Shown here: positions 50,395-61,195 of the stretch, piece after piece | How positions within the stretch are numbered: position 1 is the stretch's first letter | Layout: every line of letters starts with the position of its first letter | Origin: Isochrysis galbana | Lineage: Eukaryota > Haptophyta > Isochrysidales > Isochrysidaceae | DNA length: 64,000 bases | NCBI GenBank assembly: GCA_018136815.1 | Contig: CM030931.1 | Location: 3,277,801 to 3,341,800 of the forward strand | Direction of reading: 5' to 3' | Notes under the pieces: model-generated | Seen by the model: the letters and a program-made list of their open reading frames with translations, nothing else | The model's database searches: none | Told to the model about the DNA's origin: nothing | Translations under genes and position numbers: made by a program

Positions 50395-50965
50395 CGCGGT
50401 AGGTCCGTCTAAGACGATCTTAAGGACGATCTTTGCGAGATACCACCTATCTATTAGTAACGGCGAAGGTCGGTTTCTTCCAGAGGCTGAAAAACAAAGA
50501 GAGAACATGGGCCTGCGCACGCCCCGAGTAACAAACATATTAAGAAAATGATAAGCCCTCTTTACACGGTGGGCAAAGACTTCAACCTAGGAACATCGGA
50601 AGACCTCTTGCAGGCGGCGAGAGGTATGGACATACGAAACATCACTTAAGGGCAGCTGACCCTCTCTAGTAGGAACCACAGCGGATAGCATGAAAGATCT
50701 TATGAGACATAAGAGATGGAGAGGCAAGCCAAGTCCGAGCGAAGGAGAAGCCACAGTCTTTCGCCCCCTTCTCTCTTCTCTCCAACTCCTGGCCGAAGCA
50801 GCGCGCGCGGCCTCCCCGGAACCAGCTTCTCCGCTAAAGAGGGAATTGGGAAAGGGGGAGGGGGTTGTTAGTTAGTGTTAAGGTTGGGTAGTAGGGAGGT
50901 CCATAAGCACACTGCCTCACGCCGCACGCGTAGCGGGGAATTTCAAGAAGATTTTTCCCCCTGTC
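50395..50965 (+). mobile_element. 5'-truncated copy of the zinc-knuckle retroelement (family A), carrying the empty site of a family T transposon
   Basis: 50395-50650 encodes the last 70 or so residues of the family A ORF (ARYHL...; QRENMGLRTPRVTN.; KMISPLYTVGKDFNLGTSED; LLQAARGMDIRNIT then TAA), with frameshifts. 50650-50965 matches the 3' UTR of the element at 58194-60801 and ends GGGGAATTTCAAGAAGATTT. At 50831-50840 it has CCGCTAAAGA, where the other copy carries the 667-bp transposon. Just left, 50350-50385 is a GC hairpin like that of family R. Confidence 0.75.
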
Positions 50966-51815
50966 GTAGTACTCCGCTCTCTTCCCCCTCTCCTGCGGCG
51001 CACACCATGGCGCGCGCCTGCGGCCCGCTCTTAGCTGCCTGGGGGCTGCGGGGACGCAGACGAAGAGAGGCGCCTACTCATGGGGCAGGTGAAGCTGGGA
51101 CTGGGCCCTATCTACTGTCTAGCGATAGGTGTGTAGCCCCGAATTTTCATAGTAGTATTTTTTTCTGGCCTACAACTGAATATTCATGAAACATCGTGTA
51201 GGTCAGATTGAGTGAGGCACCCGAAAACCGGGGCTCCATCAGCCTAATGCCTAAGATGGTGTTGCGGCGCAACTCGAGGATGTGCACTACTTCCTCTCAG
51301 TCTATGGAAGTCGAAATCTAGGGGCAAATGTTGACGTCCCAATCGGCGATGGGGAGGGCTTGCACTTGCTTCATAGTCTTAGGTGATGAGGCGCGGTAAT
51401 GTAGTGTGTACTGCGAGGTGAACTAACTAGGCGGGGGGCAGCGTAACGCGACGCGGGGAGCCCTCCGCCCCGAATTGCAGAAGAAAACGCGGCAGCGGTG
51501 TCGCTCCTCAAGCACTGCCGCGGGCGGAACGGAGCGCCCAAGCGCATTTAATTCAGTGCAAGATGCCCTCGCCTGAGTCGAATCCGCCTGACCTGTGAGC
51601 GGCACGAGAAGTTCTGGTGCTCGCGAATCATTTGGTGCTTGTGCACATCGAGCGAGCAACACCTTTTGGTACTCGTCAAAAGAAGTATGAATCGTGTCAT
51701 CTGCTCGAATCCTCTGCGCGCCAAACCATCTCGGTTGTGGGAAGGAATGAAATGGCCGTTCGTGATGCGCATAGATAGACCTGCCTGGGGCGGCCGGCGG
51801 CAGCGGCGCGTGCGC
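50966..51815. other. Intergenic, no supported gene
   Basis: Nothing recognisable on either strand; the right part is presumably 3' UTR of the ASH-domain gene. Confidence 0.4.
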
Positions 51816-53195
51816 CTAGCACAGTGCGTCCCAGTTGGCTTGCATCTGCTCATCCGTCAACACCTGCCCCTTCGGCGCGCTGGACATCACCTTGTACCCG
51901 CCCCCGCGCATCGTTCCAGCCGCACCAGCCCCTTTGACCGGCGAACGCGGTGAGGATGAGGGTGAGGACAACGGCGATAAACTGCGCCGGCGGGGCGACA
52001 AGTGGTTGAGGGCGAGAAGGTCGGACGGTGCGGCGAGCGCCGCTGCTGCCCCACTGTCCTTGACACATGCGCGCGGCGCGTGCTCCTCGCCCAGGATCTC
52101 GCTCGCCGGGCCGAGCTCCTTGCCCCGCGAGTCGCACACGAGACCGTCCACTACAAAGTAGGTGCCCTGCCGAAGCGCCTTGCGCGCGGCCATTTGCGAA
52201 GCGGTGGGCGCCGCCGCTCCGCCGCTGGGCCGAGCAGTTGCCGTGTTACCGCCGCGGCTCAAGATGGATTGGTAGAAGGCGAGCTCCTCCTCGCCGGCGT
52301 ACGGTGTCGCGCTCACGGCGGGCGGAGCCGGCTGGCTGGTGCCGGACGCGCTCATCGAAGGGGCAGTGTGGCTCCAGCCCCCCACTGCCGCCCCGTCGGC
52401 GCCAATCTCGACCATCCGGCAGCGGCTAGTAGAAAGGTCACTGCGCATGCCGGCGGGCGGGCTGCGGCGCGTGGCGCCGCCCCCCTCCTCGCCCTCGAGT
52501 TCGACCACCTCGTCGTAGGGTGAGCCAAGCGGAGATGAGAGGGACGGGGGTCCCACAGCGCCCGCCGCCTCGGTCGTGCGGATACGCAGCCCCGCCGCAG
52601 CGGACGCGCGTGGTGCTGTTGGCAGCGCGCGCGGTGGGCCGGAGCGCATCAGCTCGGCGTAAAACTCGAGCTCGTCCTGCTCGCTCACGGGCGCGGCGGT
52701 GACGCACTCCACCGGGGCGGGAGGACCTCCGAGGGACATTTTGCTGAGCGCGGCGGCCTCCTCGTCCCTCCGCCGCGCTGACTCCACCTCATTCGGCAAC
52801 GGCCACTCAATGTGCTCAGTGAGCGCCGAGCGCCGCTCGCTCGGCATGCCCGCCGCCGGAGCCTCGCGTGTGCGAAGGGCGACGAGAGGGACATGGAGGA
52901 TACCCTGACTAGTGATCACACGCACTTCTGTGTGCACCTCCTCATCCTCGCCCAGCGCCTCACGCACGAGAGAAGCAGAGAGAGAGAGGCCGGCCGAGGG
53001 CGACAGCACGCCAAAGCCACCGCTGTCGAGCGAGAAGCCGGGGTGGGAGGGCGGCTCAAGACGGTAGACGAGGGGCGCGCCCGTCGTGTTTTTGAGCAGC
53101 AGCCGCCGCGGCTTCCCGCCCTCCGCGCCCGACCAGGCGCGGAAGAGCAGCGCCGCCGGCACGGCGTACAAGCCGTTGGTGGGCGGAGGCGTCAT
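51816..53195 (-). CDS. ASH-domain-like (ASPM-SPD2-Hydin) protein with long disordered tail
   Basis: 459 residues from the ATG at 53195, one exon. Residues about 10-110 look like an Ig-like ASH/MSP domain: PAALLFRAWSGAEGGKPRRLLLKNTTGAPLVYRLEPPSHPGFSLDSGGFGVLSPSAGLSLSASL ... TEVRVITSQGILHVPLVAL, with the strand order and the (L)xNxTxxPLxYR signature. ASH domains mark ciliary and centrosomal proteins. The remainder is Ala/Ser/Pro-rich with two short similar motifs, EQDELEFYAELMRSG and GEEELAFYQSILSRGG, which may be a repeated binding motif. The end GQVLTDEQMQANWDALC is helical. Ciliary role is inferred. Confidence 0.6.
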   Translation of the reverse strand: MTPPPTNGLYAVPAALLFRAWSGAEGGKPRRLLLKNTTGAPLVYRLEPPSHPGFSLDSGGFGVLSPSAGLSLSASLVREALGEDEEVHTEVRVITSQGILHVPLVALRTREAPAAGMPSERRSALTEHIEWPLPNEVESARRRDEEAAALSKMSLGGPPAPVECVTAAPVSEQDELEFYAELMRSGPPRALPTAPRASAAAGLRIRTTEAAGAVGPPSLSSPLGSPYDEVVELEGEEGGGATRRSPPAGMRSDLSTSRCRMVEIGADGAAVGGWSHTAPSMSASGTSQPAPPAVSATPYAGEEELAFYQSILSRGGNTATARPSGGAAAPTASQMAARKALRQGTYFVVDGLVCDSRGKELGPASEILGEEHAPRACVKDSGAAAALAAPSDLLALNHLSPRRRSLSPLSSPSSSPRSPVKGAGAAGTMRGGGYKVMSSAPKGQVLTDEQMQANWDALC

Positions 53196-53313
53196 GGGGG
53201 GGGGGGGGGGGGGATACCGCCAGGGTCCAGGGGGACCTCGAGAGCGGAGGGGTCGGGCGTGTGAAACGATGAAATTGATCAGGGGACGGCGAGCTCTCTG
53301 AGGCTCTTTGAGG

Positions 53314-53363
<50 letters not shown>

Positions 53364-54914
53364 TCTCCGAGAGCGTGGCGGTGGTGAATATGGCGGCGGT
53401 GACGGTGGCAGTGGAGAGGGCGGCGGAGGTGAAGGCGAAGGTTGCGGCGGTGGCAGCGTGGCAGCGGCGGTGGAGAGGAGAGGGTGCGGAACTCGAACTC
53501 GCGCTCGGTGCGCTCCGGTCTGCTCCCGCCTGCGCGAGGCGCGAGGGCTCCACCCGGTATTGATGGTTCACGCCCTCGCCAAGTAGTGCAGCGTCCCCAC
53601 AGAAAGTTGTTGAGTGTTGAGTTTCCCCCCTACCTCCTACCTACTACCTATATCTGTGTGCGGAAGGTTGAAGGTTGTCGTCTCAAATTAGGAATGCTTC
53701 CCCTTCCGCCTTTCGTTCGGGAAGCGGGAAGCGCACGCCTAAAGCGCACGCCCACCAAACCCCACCTCTCGAGCCTCTCGTGAAATCGAGATTTGGGGGA
53801 CAAGGTGGCAAGGGGCAACAAGGGGGGAGCGCTAGCTGGGGAGTTTGGGACAAGTGCTCCCGCTCCGCGTTCCCGTCCATTCCACATGCCCGTCATTGGC
53901 TTTCCCCGTTCTTTCGATGAGCCCGTTCCGGGCTCCCCGGAGGACTCGTGCGCCGCGCTAGCCGCCGGTGCGCCTTCGCGGCTCGTTCCCAAAGAGGAAA
54001 CGAGCTGCTCGCTCCGACAGACTACTATCTACTACATATGTCACGATATTTTGGAAGTTATAATGGGCCGGGGGGTCAAGGCCCCCCGCGCGGTGCCGCT
54101 GGCTAGACCCGCGTAGGGGTAAGACGTAGCCGCATCCGCCGGGCGGCGCCCGCAACGGACATGGACATGTGACATGTCCTCGCACATACGTTTCCGCCCG
54201 CAGAGGCGAGAGGCTTCCTAGTTTGTAGCCTGTGCTGTGCTCCACTCCCCCGCCCCTCTGCTCGCCCCTCTATCCTCCCTCTTCCGTCGTGTGAGCCTTG
54301 CTTCGGACCCTATGCTCCGCGGCTCGCACTCGAATATGTACCGCTACCCGCCACGCACGGCATGCAACAAACTCCCCGTTGCAACGTCTTAACTACTACT
54401 TCTACTACATAGCTCGCAGACGGGTAGAAGAGAAAAAGAGGAGAAGAGGGCGGTGGCCCGCATGCACGGCGCGCCTCCGCACTACGATCGAGATCTGCCA
54501 AGCACGCCGTCGGCTCTGTGTCGGACGGCGCCATTGCCGGATGGCCCCTTCACAAGGATGCAGACAACGACCCCTCCGAATGCGAGTATCCGCGAAGTAG
54601 CACCACCACGCCGGCCATCAAGGCGCAGCACCACCACGCCGGTCATCGCGACGGGACGCGTTGGGCTACCCTGCGGGAGGAGGGGAGCGGCCTCCGGCAG
54701 GCCACCCAAGAGCGGCCCATCACGCGCGCATCATCAGGTGCTCGCTCACCACCGCCGGCTCGAAGCCATGATTGTGCGAGTGCCACCTCGCTCGACAGTG
54801 GGTGTGCCCGACGGCGGGCGAATGAAGGGAGCGCCCGCCCGATCGCCCGCACCCGACCGTGGGCTCCCGCCCCGGCGCGTGCGCCCCTCTGCGCCGCGCG
54901 CCGCCTGCAGGCGC
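53196..54914. other. Intergenic with (CT)n tract
   Basis: G-run 53196-53213, (CT)n about 53310-53360, and GGC/GGT-rich trinucleotide DNA 53380-53480. A GC hairpin (GGCCGGGGGGTCAAGGCCCC) lies near 54064-54084. Overlapping ORFs here look like chance frames. No gene supported. Confidence 0.45.
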
Positions 54915-56494
54915 TCACTCGCGTTTGAGCTCTGACGAGCTCGCAGGCGCGCCGGAATGGCTGCCGCCGACGCACGCACGAAACGAGTCCAGGCACTCCT
55001 GCTGCAGCTCGAGCGTACGCTGCATGGTGGACGCGTCAGCCGCAGAGGTGAGCGTGCCCGAGTGGATCCAGTCGACCCACTGGTGCAGCAACGCCTTAAG
55101 CTCGGCGCTGAGCTCAAAATTTGAGAACTGCGTGCCCGGCAGGGGATGGGGGGGCGTGAGGTGGGGGTGGGTGCGGAGAGGCGGGATGAGCGACGGCGCG
55201 GGGCGGCGGCGGCGCGACCCACAATAAGGAAGGGCTTGCTGCGGCAGTCCTCCCGCACGAACTTGAGCGCCTCGGGCGGCATGCCCATCGTCGAGCCGAA
55301 CCATACAACCTTCTGCGGCAGCTTCAGAATGTCCTCTTCAGTCAGCTCAAAGACATCAGAGCATGGGCTCCAGTAGAGCGGCTCCATGGCGCCGGCGGAG
55401 CGGACGGAGCCATTAAGCGGCGCGGTGGTCATCATCTGCCACTTGGGCAGATCGTCGAAGGGGTTCCGTGGCGGCATAAACATGGGGCAGCAGCTGAAGG
55501 GCAGCACGTCGTCGAGCCACAAGTCGTAAAGAGTCACAGCCGTCAGGATCTGCAGCACGGTGTACGTCGCCGCCGGAAGAAACCAGGCGAACTCGTGCTC
55601 GAGACCGAGCGAAAGCAGCTCGTCCCAGCGTGCGCCGAGCGGGAAGGCGAATGCGAGTAGCGAGGCGGACCACAGCGACACAAAGTCGAGCCCCTGCAGC
55701 CAGAGGATGCTTGCGTGGAACGCGATGCCGCCAACACAGAAGAGCGGTGCAATCTGACCAAAGAAGGGCGCCACCACAAAGCTGAGTTCGAAGAGGAGGG
55801 CGCCTGTGGCCATGGGAGCGAGCAGCCACGGCCGCTTGATCAGAAACCACTGCACCCGCCGCGTCAGCGCGTACTCGCTCGGCCGCGAGAACATGGCCTC
55901 GAGGAAGTACTGTTGCAGCGTGCTGCCGCGGCCCCAAAAGCGGCCAAACCGGAACGAGCAGAGCAGCTTGGCCATGCCCGACGAGAAGTAGCCCGAGGCG
56001 AGGTAGATGCGGATGAGCTGGAGCGGCCAGACCGACGAAGACTGAACCTCGTGGTCGAGCGAGGGCGCGCACGAGAGCAGCAGCAGCACCGCGGGCATCA
56101 GAATGGAGTTGTGGCCCGAGACGGTGGCCTCAGCGTAGAGCTGAGTGAAGTAGAAGAAGTAGAGGAGGAAGGCGACGAAGAGGAAGACGCGCGGAGCGAG
56201 CGGGGTGCATGCACCCACGAGGCTGGCCGTGAAGGCCCAGCCCACCACCCGCAGCTGCAGCGGGCTCAGGATGGGCGGCGTGAAGATTCCGTAGAGCCGG
56301 CTGGGGTGCGCGCCAAGCCCACGCTTGGCCGCCAGCCCGATGCCGGAGCTGTGGAACCAGCGGTAGAAGGCGGCGTAGCGACCTGAGTGTAGCAGCATGG
56401 AGCAAGTGATCCAGCAGCAGTAGAGCAGCTGGAACTGGCGCACAGGGTTTGAGGGGACTGCCGAGAGGAGCGAGGAAAGGAGCGGCGAGGGCAT
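54915..56494 (-). CDS. HTTM / vitamin-K-dependent gamma-carboxylase-like multi-pass membrane protein
   Basis: Exons 56494-55223 and 55127-54915 with a 95-bp phase-0 GT-AG intron; 494 residues. About seven to eight hydrophobic segments, e.g. FQLLYCCWITCSMLLHSG, VVGWAFTASLVGACTPL, VFLFVAFLLYFFYF, GALLFELSFVVAPFFG and LWSASLLAFAFPLG. The stretch VWPLQLIRIYLASGYFSSGMAKL resembles the horizontally transferred transmembrane (HTTM) domain shared by gamma-glutamyl carboxylases and their bacterial relatives. The C-terminal soluble part has PLYWSPCSDVFELTEEDI and a final helical exon. An enzyme role is not shown. I chose the ATG at 56494, as the frame upstream is poly-Pro/Leu from simple repeats. Confidence 0.65.
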
Positions 56495-56989
56495 GGCGTC
56501 GCGGGGGGAGGGGAAGGTGGACGGGGAGGGGGTGGGGACGACGAGGTGGCGAGGAGGAGTGGGTGGGTGGGAGGGACGGGAGATGCGCAAGGGGTGGGGT
56601 GGGGGGAGCGGGGGGAGCGGGGGGGGGGGGGAGAAGGAGAGGAGGGAGAGGGGAGGGGTGGGAGGGGAGAAAGGGGGGGGAGAGGCGTGGAGGGGGGGGG
56701 CGCGGCGGAGGGGGCGTGGTGGGGATGTGGGCGTGGAGGCGCGGAGAGGGAAGGGGGGGGGGGGGGGGGGGCGAGAGAAGAGAGAGAGAGCCCCTTTTTT
56801 GGGGGGGGGGGAGCGGGAAGAGAGAGCTGGGCATGCAAACAAGAAAATGTGTGTGTGTATGTAGATGTGTGTGTGAGGGGGGAGGCGCGCGGGGACGTGC
56901 GGCAGGGCTCTCTCGAAAATGGGAAAAGGAGGGTCGAGTCGAGAAGGAACGGAGAAGATGCAGAGGCCAGGGTTGTCTGGGGTGTGTGT

Positions 56990-57370
<381 letters not shown>

Positions 57371-57463
57371 AATCGGGCGCGAGACTTCTACCTCCCCACC
57401 GCCACGCCACGCCCCCCGGGGCGCGGGATGCGGCTACTCTCTTCCCCCCCCCACTCCTAGAAG

Positions 57464-57735
57464 GAGGCCACCACGCCTAGGAGGAGGCCACCACGCCGCT
57501 GCCCGCCGCCCACACCTACACATAGCACCTAGGAGGAAGCCACCACGCTACCACGCTACTGCCCCCCCCCCACTCCCCCACTCCTAGGAGGAGGCCACCA
57601 CGCTGCTGCCCGCCGCCCACACCTACACCTAGGAGGCCACCACGCTACCACGCTGCTGCGCTGCTGCCCCCACCCCCACTCCTAGGCTCCTAGGAGGAGG
57701 CCACCACGCTGCTGCCCGCCGCCCACGCCTCCTCG
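57464..57735 (+). repeat. Complex minisatellite
   Basis: Units built from CCTAGGAGGAGGCCACCACG, CTGCTGCCCGCCGCCCACAC and CTACAC in varying order, about five copies. The CCTAGG palindrome recurs in each. Confidence 0.8.
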
Positions 57736-58176
57736 CCACTCTCCGAATTTCTGCGAGAGTACTCCTGTTATTATCGTTGTAGAGTGTAGAGTATACGTCC
57801 GCAGGTTGCCCAGGCGAGCAGCTCGTAGCTCGGTCAAACACAGGCTCCAACATTGCAACATTGGGGCGGTCAAACAGCTATTTAACTTCTAAGGGTGAAA
57901 ATTGACAATTGACCAAGTCAATATTGAAGATTGAGGATTAATAAGGAGATTTTTGGATATGGATATGCTGTCCGGATAGGTATAACTAGAGTTTAACTAG
58001 CACATATCACATATCACATATCTGGTCCCTCCGTAACCTATTGTTATAATAGGGGACAATGGGGGCGCTCTGCGCCCCCCTCACCGGGACCCGTCGGCCC
58101 GTCAGTTACTCTGTCACTCTCATGCCCTGCCTCCTGGCATGGGCTGAGCACTGAGCACTCAATACTCAATACCAAA
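57736..58176. other. Unassigned, with GC hairpin of a family R-like start
   Basis: 58037-58078 contains the hairpin CCTATTGTTATAATAGG followed by GGACAATGGGGGCGCTCTGC and five C. Together with 60819-61195 this is probably a family R-like copy split by the insertion at 58194-60801. Confidence 0.45.
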
Positions 58177-58316
58177 GAGGCGAAACCCCGATAAAAAAAA
58201 ATCTTCTTAAAATTCCCCGCTACGCGTGCGGCGTGAGGCAGTGTGCTAGTGTTCCTCCCTACTACCCAACCTTAACCCCTGACAACCCCCTCCCCCTTTC
58301 CCAGTTCCCTCTTTAT

Positions 58317-58983
58317 CGGCTAAAAAGTTCCGTCCTACATTATAGGACCGCGTCCTACGATTTCGGTGTATTTGTAGGACCCTGAGCCTGAAAGCCGCAC
58401 AACTTTCGAGAGTGAAGGATTGGGACTTCCCACCAACTGAAGGATAGTCCCAACTCAGTCTTGAGATCCTTAGCTCCCACTATGGCCAAGGCTGTAGACT
58501 TCGTCTTGACCGAGCTTTCGGCTCCAGCGTGAACTGAGTACCTCGGCCATCGGAGGCCACCGGGTGCGTCGAGAGTTTTGTTTTTGCCCCACAAGAGGCA
58601 AAAGCAGCCAAAACTCTCATCGGGCTTCAAAACCAAGCTTGGTTTCCACTGAAGGTCGAAAAGAACCCATGCCAAAGAGCATTTCATCTCGTGGGAGCAA
58701 GTTCTAGGGAGCTCATCATGAGCCTCGAATCGTGTCCTCAGGTGTTTGCGGCAATTCGTAGGACAACGCCGTTTTTTGCCGGGAAGGCTTCCGCGAGTGG
58801 CAACTAACTCATTATGCTTTGAGAATGGTGTCTTGAGCCTCTAGGAGGACTCAATGAGGGCAATGAGATGAACACAGAAACCAAATCCTAGCTCCCCATT
58901 CCTAGATTGAACCGTGTCTTCATAGTTCACAACGTCGTCCTACATTGTAGGACTCGTCCTATAAAGCTAGGTACCTTTATCCG
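58317..58983 (-). mobile_element. Non-autonomous DNA transposon, 667 bp, TSD TTAT (family T, copy 2)
   Basis: TTAT at 58313-58316 and 58984-58987. Ends CGGCTAAAAAGTTCC and, inverted, CGGATAAAGGTACC. Subterminal palindromes use TCCTAC/GTAGGA arms where copy 1 uses TCCTAG/CTAGGA. The uninterrupted target sequence exists near 50834, which confirms the borders. Confidence 0.88.
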
Positions 58984-59167
58984 TTATCGGAGAAGCTGGT
59001 TCCGGGGAGGCCGCGCGCGCTGCTTCGGCCGGGAGTTGGAGAGAAGGGGGCTGGAGACTGTGATTCGTCCTTTATGCTAGTGTTAATTCAAGTTGCCTTC
59101 CATTGTATATCGTGGGATCCTCATTGATATACCCTGCGGTTTCTTCTAAGACGCGGTATTAAGTTCC

Positions 59168-60775
59168 TTAGGTGATGTTACGGATGTCTAGACCTCTCGC
59201 CGCCTGCAGGAGGTCTTCCGATGTTCCTAGGTTGAACTCCTTGTCCACCGTGTAGAGCGGACTTATCATTTTCTTAATGTGTTTGTTACTCGGGGCGTGT
59301 AGCCCCATATTCTCTCGTTGTTTTTTCAGCCTCTGAAAGAACCCGACCTTCGCCGTTACTAATAGGTGGTATCTCGCAAGGATGGCTCTTAAGATCGACC
59401 TAACGGACCTGCCGTCCGCGTTGCCATATTGGATGTTATAGAAGTCGGTTAGGATATACCTCCACGCCAGGATGCCTAAGTATCCCGAGGAGGGGTGCGG
59501 TCTGTCCACTTGATAGCAAAAAAGACGTTGGGCTATTTCGGAACCCGGCCTAAGGCTAATCCCCAGAAGTCCTTCTATGAATTCAAAGATGGGCTCCGTC
59601 GCGATACATGAGGCCAGGTGGGTGGAGCTTTCAGGGGCTATGCCGCAAAAGCGGCATGTTGGATCGTCAGCAAAGCGGTTCGCTGTAGCTATCCTCCTAT
59701 GTAGGACATGTTTGAAATGCAAATAAGAGTCTCTAGGCGTCAAAAAGTTATATTTGTATAACTGCGATACTTGTTTCCACTTTCCCGAGAGGACCGGTAG
59801 CCTTTTTCCCCATCTTAGTGTGGATTTTTGTGTTTTGGTTTTCCTCAATGCGAGGAAAGCTTTAGTCAAGCCCCTGACATTTACATCCTCCAGCGTTGTG
59901 TGCGTGCCTTTTAGTGTGTATTCTTGAGGTATCGGATACGCCGTTTCCGCCGGGCCATCGTAAGCTCGTCCCCACTTCAGCGGGGTGTATAGTTCGTCGG
60001 GCAGTATTTGCGGGCTGATCCGCTCGTGGATGTGGGGCTCTCCCATGACGTTGAGCTGGACATTGTGGTAGTCGCCTCTTCGGCGCAGATAAAAGTTATG
60101 GTCTTTGTCCACTAGGACCTCGCCTAGATCGTGCGCGTCCGGATCTTCCTGAGGGACTAACTCTTGCTCCTCCGGAGCCGGGGGCGGAGTCTTCGCTTGT
60201 TTACTAAGAAGGTTCATATAATCGAATGTGGTATGTATTAGTCTTGATCTCGTCCATTCAGAAATCTTTTCCCACGACTTAAGAAAGGGGCCTACCGATA
60301 TGTACTTTCCCCTATGGCGTATCCAACGTTCTCCGTCCGGCAAGTAAGCCGCGCATTCTTCCATAGTGTAAACGTCCCCCGTGTCCGGGTTTATGGTGTT
60401 GTGAACAATAACTGTCTGTAGAGACTCCCATTTCGACCTATGTGAGTGATGAATGGCCGGAGGCTTGTGGAAAAGATTGTGCCATATCGGGGAGCCCTGA
60501 GTGCCTTCTCGTGTGATTTCTCCCCTAAGGAATTTGATCCTTTTAAAGTTTTCTAGCGCATGCTTCCAGAAGGCCGGGAGCGTGTTATTGCCGCGAATGC
60601 TAGCCGTGAGGCTCTTCGAGTCGACCTTCGAAAAGACCGCCGCTCGCCCTAAGGGGTTGCGGCTGAACCATTGATCCAAGACTATCTTCCATTCCTCCGG
60701 CGGTTTGGGGCGGCCCCGTTGGGGCGTCGTGACGGCAAGGGGCTGGGAGGTGGGAGCGGTCGGCGCGCGCTCCAT
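59168..60775 (-). CDS. Retroelement ORF with zf-RVT-like zinc knuckle but no reverse transcriptase
   Basis: 535 residues, ATG at 60775 (MERAPTAPTSQPLAVTTPQR...), 26 bp inside the element's 5' end. It is uninterrupted, which argues for recent activity. N-terminal region is basic and Pro-rich. The middle (WKIVLDQWFSRNPLGRAAVF, FWKHALENFKRIKF, SPIWHNLFHKP, ...) has the look of the region after the RT thumb in LINE ORF2. Residues about 390-440 carry FLTPRDSYLHFKHVLHRRI ... CRFCGIAPESSTHLASC, the CxxC...HxxxxC zinc knuckle (zf-RVT type) that follows RT domains. No RT motifs (e.g. YxDD) exist. A fragment of the same ORF is at 50395-50650. Confidence 0.7.
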   Translation of the reverse strand: MERAPTAPTSQPLAVTTPQRGRPKPPEEWKIVLDQWFSRNPLGRAAVFSKVDSKSLTASIRGNNTLPAFWKHALENFKRIKFLRGEITREGTQGSPIWHNLFHKPPAIHHSHRSKWESLQTVIVHNTINPDTGDVYTMEECAAYLPDGERWIRHRGKYISVGPFLKSWEKISEWTRSRLIHTTFDYMNLLSKQAKTPPPAPEEQELVPQEDPDAHDLGEVLVDKDHNFYLRRRGDYHNVQLNVMGEPHIHERISPQILPDELYTPLKWGRAYDGPAETAYPIPQEYTLKGTHTTLEDVNVRGLTKAFLALRKTKTQKSTLRWGKRLPVLSGKWKQVSQLYKYNFLTPRDSYLHFKHVLHRRIATANRFADDPTCRFCGIAPESSTHLASCIATEPIFEFIEGLLGISLRPGSEIAQRLFCYQVDRPHPSSGYLGILAWRYILTDFYNIQYGNADGRSVRSILRAILARYHLLVTAKVGFFQRLKKQRENMGLHAPSNKHIKKMISPLYTVDKEFNLGTSEDLLQAARGLDIRNIT

Positions 60776-60818
60776 CGCTAAAACTATAACAATAGTTTTT
60801 CGAGGCGAAACCCCGATA

Positions 60819-61195
60819 CAGCCCTGCTGCCTGCTGACCCACTCTCTCACGGGCAGACTGGCAGGCATGCCTGCCTCGCGCGTCCCGGCCAGTCGTGGCC
60901 AGCCCATCACTCCAACCCCCCCTCCCCCCTTTGGTCGACAGGCAGACAGGTGCAGGTGCAGCGTGGGGGCCTCGGAGGCTCATTAGCGCCAGCGAGCCCC
61001 CCTCCCTCCCCCCTTTGGTCGACAAGCAGACAGGTGCAGCGTGGGGGCCTCAGAGGCTCATGAGCGCCAGCGAGCCAGCGAGGGAGAGGCAGGGGAGGCT
61101 AGGGCCCAGCCCCAGCGCCCAGCGCCCCAGCCTCCTCCTCCTCTGCCCCCTGAGCTGGCCTCCAGGAGCCTCCAGGGGCCGCCAGGGGCCAGGGG
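60819..61195 (+). mobile_element. Family R sequence, right part of a split copy
   Basis: CTGCTGACCCACTCTCTCAC ... GCGCGTCCCGGCCAGTCGTG ... GGTCGACAGGCAGACAGGTG ... CCAGCGAGGGAGAGGCAGGG ... CCTCCAGGAGCCTCCAGGGG, colinear with 1960-2200. It contains an internal duplication of about 90 bp (CCCTTTGGTCGACA twice). It stops abruptly at 61195, where the next LTR begins. Confidence 0.65.

Larger units (their letters stand above)
58194..60801 (-). mobile_element. Retroelement family A, full-length-looking copy with 17-bp TSD; itself invaded by a family T transposon
   Basis: GAGGCGAAACCCCGATA lies at 58177-58193 and 60802-60818. On the minus strand the element starts GAAAAACTATTGTTATAGTT (hairpin), then TTAGCG and ATGGAGCGCGC, and ends GGGGAATTTTAAGAAGATTT plus a T-run. 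Without the inserted transposon and its TSD copy it is about 1.94 kb. The single ORF is listed separately. Flanks 60819-61195 are family R sequence. The 3' end resembles family R in having a small GC stem followed by an A/G-rich then T-rich tail. Confidence 0.85.
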
